DNA of 48,070 nt from CAZMSD01 sp964568855 (GTDB taxonomy: Bacteria; CAIWAD01): NCBI GenBank assembly GCA_964568855.1, contig CAZMSD010000035.1:1-48070 (forward strand), given 5' to 3'. Under the pieces are notes generated by a model that saw only the letters and a list, made by a program, of their open reading frames with translations, did not search any database and was not told the origin of the DNA. Of the stretch, positions 45,592 to 48,070 are shown piece after piece (within the stretch, counting starts at the first letter, position 1; the number at the start of each line of letters is the position of its first letter). A program made the translations under genes and the position numbers.

Positions 45592-46773
45592 TTAGGGGTG
45601 CACGGCTGTCACACGATATAGGCGCTGTTCCGGCGGCAGTCCGATTGATTCGGACCATCCCGCGATCAGGCTCTGCGAGTGGTAGGCCCAGTCGCCCGGC
45701 GGAACTTGACGATAGATGTTGTAATACGAGGCACCCGGAACTGCCGTCCAGTCAAGATACAGGACGCCGGCTTCGTAGGTCGCGGCGAGGTCCGTGACTC
45801 CCGGCGCAGCCGGCAGACCCTGGAACAGGTAGACCAGCCCGTCGCCGTAGCCGATCAATACGTCCCTTTCGCCGTCCTCCGTCCAGTCGCAGACGAAGGG
45901 GCGGGAGCGCTGCGTACCGTCCAGGTCGATGGGCGCTCCCTCCGATTCCACCTGCACGTAACCCGAGAACAAGGGCTCCGTGTCCGTGCCCACGTTGTGA
46001 TACAGGAGCAACTGCCCGTAGGTGTTGCCCGTCAGCAGGTCCTTGTTGCCGTCGCCGTCCAGGTCGAGCGCCACGGGACTGGATCGATTGCCGTAGACGT
46101 CAAGGTCGGCGCCGTTGTCCTGCGCCCGCGTAGCCTGGAGGAAGAGCGGTTCGGTATCCGTTCCCTCGTTGAGGAAGATGTTCACGTAGCCGTCCAGCGC
46201 GCCCACCACCAGGTCCTTGCGGCCGTCGGAGTTCCAGTCCGCGACGCCGGGCGTGGCGCGCGAACCCACGTCGATGGTCGACCCGTCAACCTGGAGCAGA
46301 CTGCCCCCGTCGAATTGAGGATCCTCATCGGTGTTCACGTTCGTATACAGTACCAGCATTCCGTCGGACCGGCCCACCAGCAGGTCCTTCAGCTCATCGG
46401 CATCCCAGTAGACCACTCGGGGAAAGATCCCCAGTCAACCGCTGCCGGCGCAGACCAGGTCCCCGCCGGCCGATTGGACATAGCTGAAATCCGTGAACAG
46501 GGGCGTCTCGACACTGCCGGAGTTCAGGTAGACGCGTATCTTTGCCTCGGGATAACCTCCGCTGCCCTCGCCCACAATCAGGTCGGCGAGTCCGTCCTCG
46601 TTCCAATCCACGTGGCAGGGTACCGAGTACCCCAGCACCTGCAGATCGTGGCCGCCCGCCTGGACGATCTCTTGGGGCCCCAGGTTCAGGTCGGCATGAG
46701 CGGGCTGTGCCGCCCATAAGAACAGCAGCGACAGTAGATACATGTAAGAAAATCGGGGGGCGGGAGACTTCAT
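45592..46773 (-). pseudogene. Secreted FG-GAP/VCBS-repeat protein with FN3 end, split by an in-frame TGA
   Basis: One continuous frame of 392 sense codons from ATG 46773 (GGAGGAAA five bases upstream) to TAA at 45592, broken only by TGA at 46435-46437. Upstream part (112 residues): signal peptide MKSPAPRFSYMYLLSLLFLW to AHA, then a first FG-GAP-type blade (HVDWNEDGLADLIVGEGSGG). Downstream part: at least four more blades (VYWDADELKDLLVGRSDG, VADWNSDGRKDLVVGALDG, ALDLDGDGNKDLLTGNTYG, VCDWTEDGERDVLIGYGDG) and an FN3 domain (LYLDWTAVPGASYYNIYRQ). The blade repeat continues smoothly across the stop, so this is one gene. Explanations are nonsense mutation, a base error, or readthrough; the stop falls where GS-G-x-LG might normally carry Cys or Trp. 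A GTG at 46416 could restart translation without a signal peptide. Confidence 0.8.
46420..46437 (-). other. In-frame TGA followed by small hairpin
   Basis: On the minus strand TGA is followed two bases later by GGGGA-TCTT-TCCCC, a perfect 5-bp stem with a 4-base loop, extendable by one T-G wobble. Bacterial SECIS elements lie just downstream of UGA but are usually longer and a little further away, so recoding is possible but not favoured. Confidence 0.35.
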
Positions 46774-47200
46774 TGGTTTCCTCCACGGCTTCGTTCTGGT
46801 TTCTCTCCATTGTTCCCAGTGCGTCTTCCTCCGTCAAAGCTAGAATAGACTGTCACAGCTTCAATTGCAAGTAAAACCATGTCAAGCTCCAGCTTTGACG
46901 AGAGGATCGACGAGGCCGAATTCAGTCGGGATTACATGTCGGAAGGATGTGAGGAATGCGTGCAGGCACCAATGCTGATGGAGTATAGCATCGGACCTAC
47001 GCTTCTGCACGAGAATTCCACCGGCCCAGGATTCCTCAGGACCGGAGGACCCGCCGCCCGATTGTGCATGGTCGATTCGGGCTGCACCCGGCCCTCCACC
47101 GCCGTCGTTTTCCACCAGGGGGATCCCGGTTCGATGCCCGCGGATGCGTATATTGAACTTCCGTATCACACAGGATCGTCTCGCAGCCGTGGAGGGAATC
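46774..47200. other. Divergent intergenic region, no convincing gene
   Basis: 427 bases between the FG-GAP gene (minus) and the probable lipoprotein gene (plus). The left part holds the minus-strand promoter and repeated boxes. The right part has TATATT (47148-47153) as a possible plus-strand -10 and a GTATCAC heptamer (47163-47169) before the GGAGGG ribosome site. Open frames exist on both strands (for example 46879-47301 plus) but have poor composition and overlap the lipoprotein gene, so they are not called. Confidence 0.6.
46832..46900 (-). promoter_or_regulatory. Promoter of the FG-GAP gene surrounded by GTCA(A/C)AGCT boxes
   Basis: Minus-strand TTGCAA (46870-46865) and TATTCT (46847-46842) are separated by 17 bases, a good sigma-70-type pair. 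A perfect 10-bp inverted repeat, CGTCAAAGCT (46832-46841) and AGCTTTGACG (46891-46900), brackets the promoter. Related boxes GTCACAGCT (46852-46860) and GTCAAGCT (46881-46888) lie inside it. This looks like a multi-site operator. Confidence 0.5.
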
Positions 47201-48019
47201 ATGAAGCACGCCCATGTCTTAGGTCTCGGATTGCTGGCCGTTCTGTGGAATTCCTGCGGAGAGGAATCCAGCACTCGACCAGTGTACGACCCGGCGGATG
47301 AAGCAGCTCGGAACATGGCCTTCGTGCTGTTCGAGAACAGCCTCTTCGACATGCTGGGAGTCCACGAGGACGGCTCCTTCTTCTGCGTGGAACACGGGAG
47401 CGAGATCAACAACCTGGTGGTCTTCAGCTCCGCCGGAAGCCCCGGCTTTTCCGTGATCCCCTTCACGGACAACCTGCCCTTCAATGCCTACGTCAACAAT
47501 AACCTGTTGCTCTATCGCAACTACAACGGTGAAGCCGTGGACCTGGCCCTGCTCAGACCCGGCGGGCAGGTGGAGCTCGTGCGTGGAATCCTCTACCAGG
47601 GTTCGCAGACCGGAGAGTACGCTGAAGCTGCGAAGGAAGGTCTGCAGCGTGGAACGGACGACCTGGGAGACGCCCTCTGGTGGTCCGGGTATGCCATCTC
47701 CATGGCTGGCTGCCTGGCGGAAATAGCCGGCGAAGAAGCGGCCGGCGGCGTAGTGGCGCCCGCCGCTACCCTGGCCTGCGATGCGGATCTGACGAACGCG
47801 CTGCTCGACTTCGAAACCGGCGACGAGGCTGCGATTCTCGACAGTTCCCCCGCGCTGATCGCATTTGCCGAGAACGCGGGCTGCAGCTCGAGCGACGTGG
47901 AGGAATGCGCCCTGCATCTGGAGTCACGGGCGGCGGCGGTGCACGCCTCGGCGGAGGAAGACTGGGACTCGCGCACGGACGCCCTGCGCCTGGCGGAGGG
48001 CGCACTGGCCTATAGCTAG
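47201..48019 (+). CDS. Probable lipoprotein of unknown function
   Basis: 272 residues from ATG 47201 with GGAGGG five bases upstream; an upstream ATG at 47144 in the same frame lacks a good ribosome site and would bury the signal. MKHAHVLGLGLLAVLWNSC followed by GEESSTRPVY reads as a lipoprotein signal with Cys19, although the box WNSC is not canonical. The mature part has a possible beta-propeller-like N-terminal half (FSSAGSPGFSVIPFTDN, VDLALLRPGGQVELV). A small-residue-rich hydrophobic stretch follows (ALWWSGYAISMAGCLAEIAG onward to ATLACDADLTNALLDF), then an acidic Cys-containing end (CSSSDVEECALHL). No family recognised. It is transcribed away from the FG-GAP gene. Confidence 0.75.
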   Translation: MKHAHVLGLGLLAVLWNSCGEESSTRPVYDPADEAARNMAFVLFENSLFDMLGVHEDGSFFCVEHGSEINNLVVFSSAGSPGFSVIPFTDNLPFNAYVNNNLLLYRNYNGEAVDLALLRPGGQVELVRGILYQGSQTGEYAEAAKEGLQRGTDDLGDALWWSGYAISMAGCLAEIAGEEAAGGVVAPAATLACDADLTNALLDFETGDEAAILDSSPALIAFAENAGCSSSDVEECALHLESRAAAVHASAEEDWDSRTDALRLAEGALAYS

Positions 48020-48028
48020 TCGACCCTG

Positions 48029-48056
48029 AAAAAAGCGCTCATGCCGCGTCGAGCGC
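48029..48056 (-). terminator. Intrinsic terminator of a minus-strand gene beyond the window
   Basis: Read on the minus strand, GCGCTC (48056-48051), a 10-base loop and GAGCGC (48040-48035) are followed by TTTTTT (48034-48029). The 6-bp stem and U-tract orientation indicate that a gene entering from the right end terminates here, convergent with the lipoprotein gene. On the plus strand the stem lacks a T-run. Confidence 0.6.
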
Positions 48057-48070
48057 CTGAGTCCGTGATT

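Noticed and set aside
46420..46437. Calling the interrupted FG-GAP gene a selenoprotein
   Set aside because: The stem is short and only two bases from the UGA, no sel gene is in the window, and surface propellers are not known selenoproteins. It is kept only as a question.
46879..47301. A 140-codon plus-strand open frame in the divergent intergenic region
   Set aside because: No family, no good ribosome site, and it overlaps the better supported lipoprotein start at 47201 in another frame and the promoter boxes on its left.
46882..47484. A 200-codon minus-strand open frame opposite the lipoprotein start
   Set aside because: It runs through the intergenic region and into the antisense of the lipoprotein gene; no motif and no ribosome site was seen.

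Overview
The window is a high-GC (by eye about two-thirds G+C), gene-dense stretch of a bacterial chromosome. It contains one scaffold gap of 100 Ns at 10228-10327. The gene content points to a Gram-negative member of the Fibrobacteres-Chlorobi-Bacteroidetes (FCB) superphylum, probably one of its little-cultured high-GC candidate phyla (Eisenbacteria or Krumholzibacteriota type). Support for this: secreted proteins ending in NPFNP plus FlgD-like/type IX-type sorting domains, a PorV/PorQ-family outer-membrane protein, a TonB-dependent receptor with a carboxypeptidase-like regulatory domain, a PcrB/GGGP-synthase-family enzyme, and LPS genes (gmhA, a heptosyltransferase, an LpxL-type acyltransferase). 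The phylum is inferred; no rRNA or other taxonomic marker set was seen.

Layout. 1-9993 is a plus-strand housekeeping run: the 3' part of a long-chain acyl-CoA synthetase, purM, alaS, a PcrB/GGGPS-like synthase, gmhA, a BatA-type membrane protein and hflX, many joined by 4-nt stop/start overlaps. 10000-11100 is a small regulatory island: a lysine/alanine/proline-repeat protein with a ribbon-helix-helix domain (its repeat tract is broken by the gap), a bidirectional terminator, a convergent 53-residue gene, and AT-rich promoter DNA with tandem repeats in front of ridA. 11099-20444 holds ridA, a DUF5683-like gene, an NSS symporter, then purF tightly coupled to a Cys-rich small protein, a single-domain response regulator, a PAS histidine kinase, an NtrC-type sigma-54 activator and a CHASE2 adenylate cyclase. 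20525-24655 carries LPS genes, a SAM hydroxide adenosyltransferase and a methionine gamma-lyase-type enzyme.

24675-35020 is an envelope and secretion block: a subtilase and a laminin-G-like protein with sorting domains, a TonB receptor, a 993-residue secreted protein with a CxxCH motif just after its signal peptide, and a PorV/PorQ protein. 34998-44557 looks like a glycan-catabolic locus: GH20 hexosaminidase (minus strand), GH130 phosphorylase, ROK kinase, CBM9-like protein, SSS symporter and GH38 alpha-mannosidase. Together they suit import and stepwise breakdown of mannose/N-acetylglucosamine oligosaccharides of the N-glycan-core type. This is the best candidate for an interesting system here.

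44650-48070 holds a PflX-type radical SAM protein and an FG-GAP/FN3 secreted protein interrupted by an in-frame TGA (both minus strand), a divergent promoter region with repeated GTCA-AGCT boxes, an unrecognised probable lipoprotein, and a terminator belonging to a minus-strand gene that lies beyond the window. Across the whole window the heptamer GTGATAC/GTATCAC occurs at least 24 times, far more than composition predicts. No tRNA, rRNA, CRISPR array, insertion sequence or prophage gene was seen.
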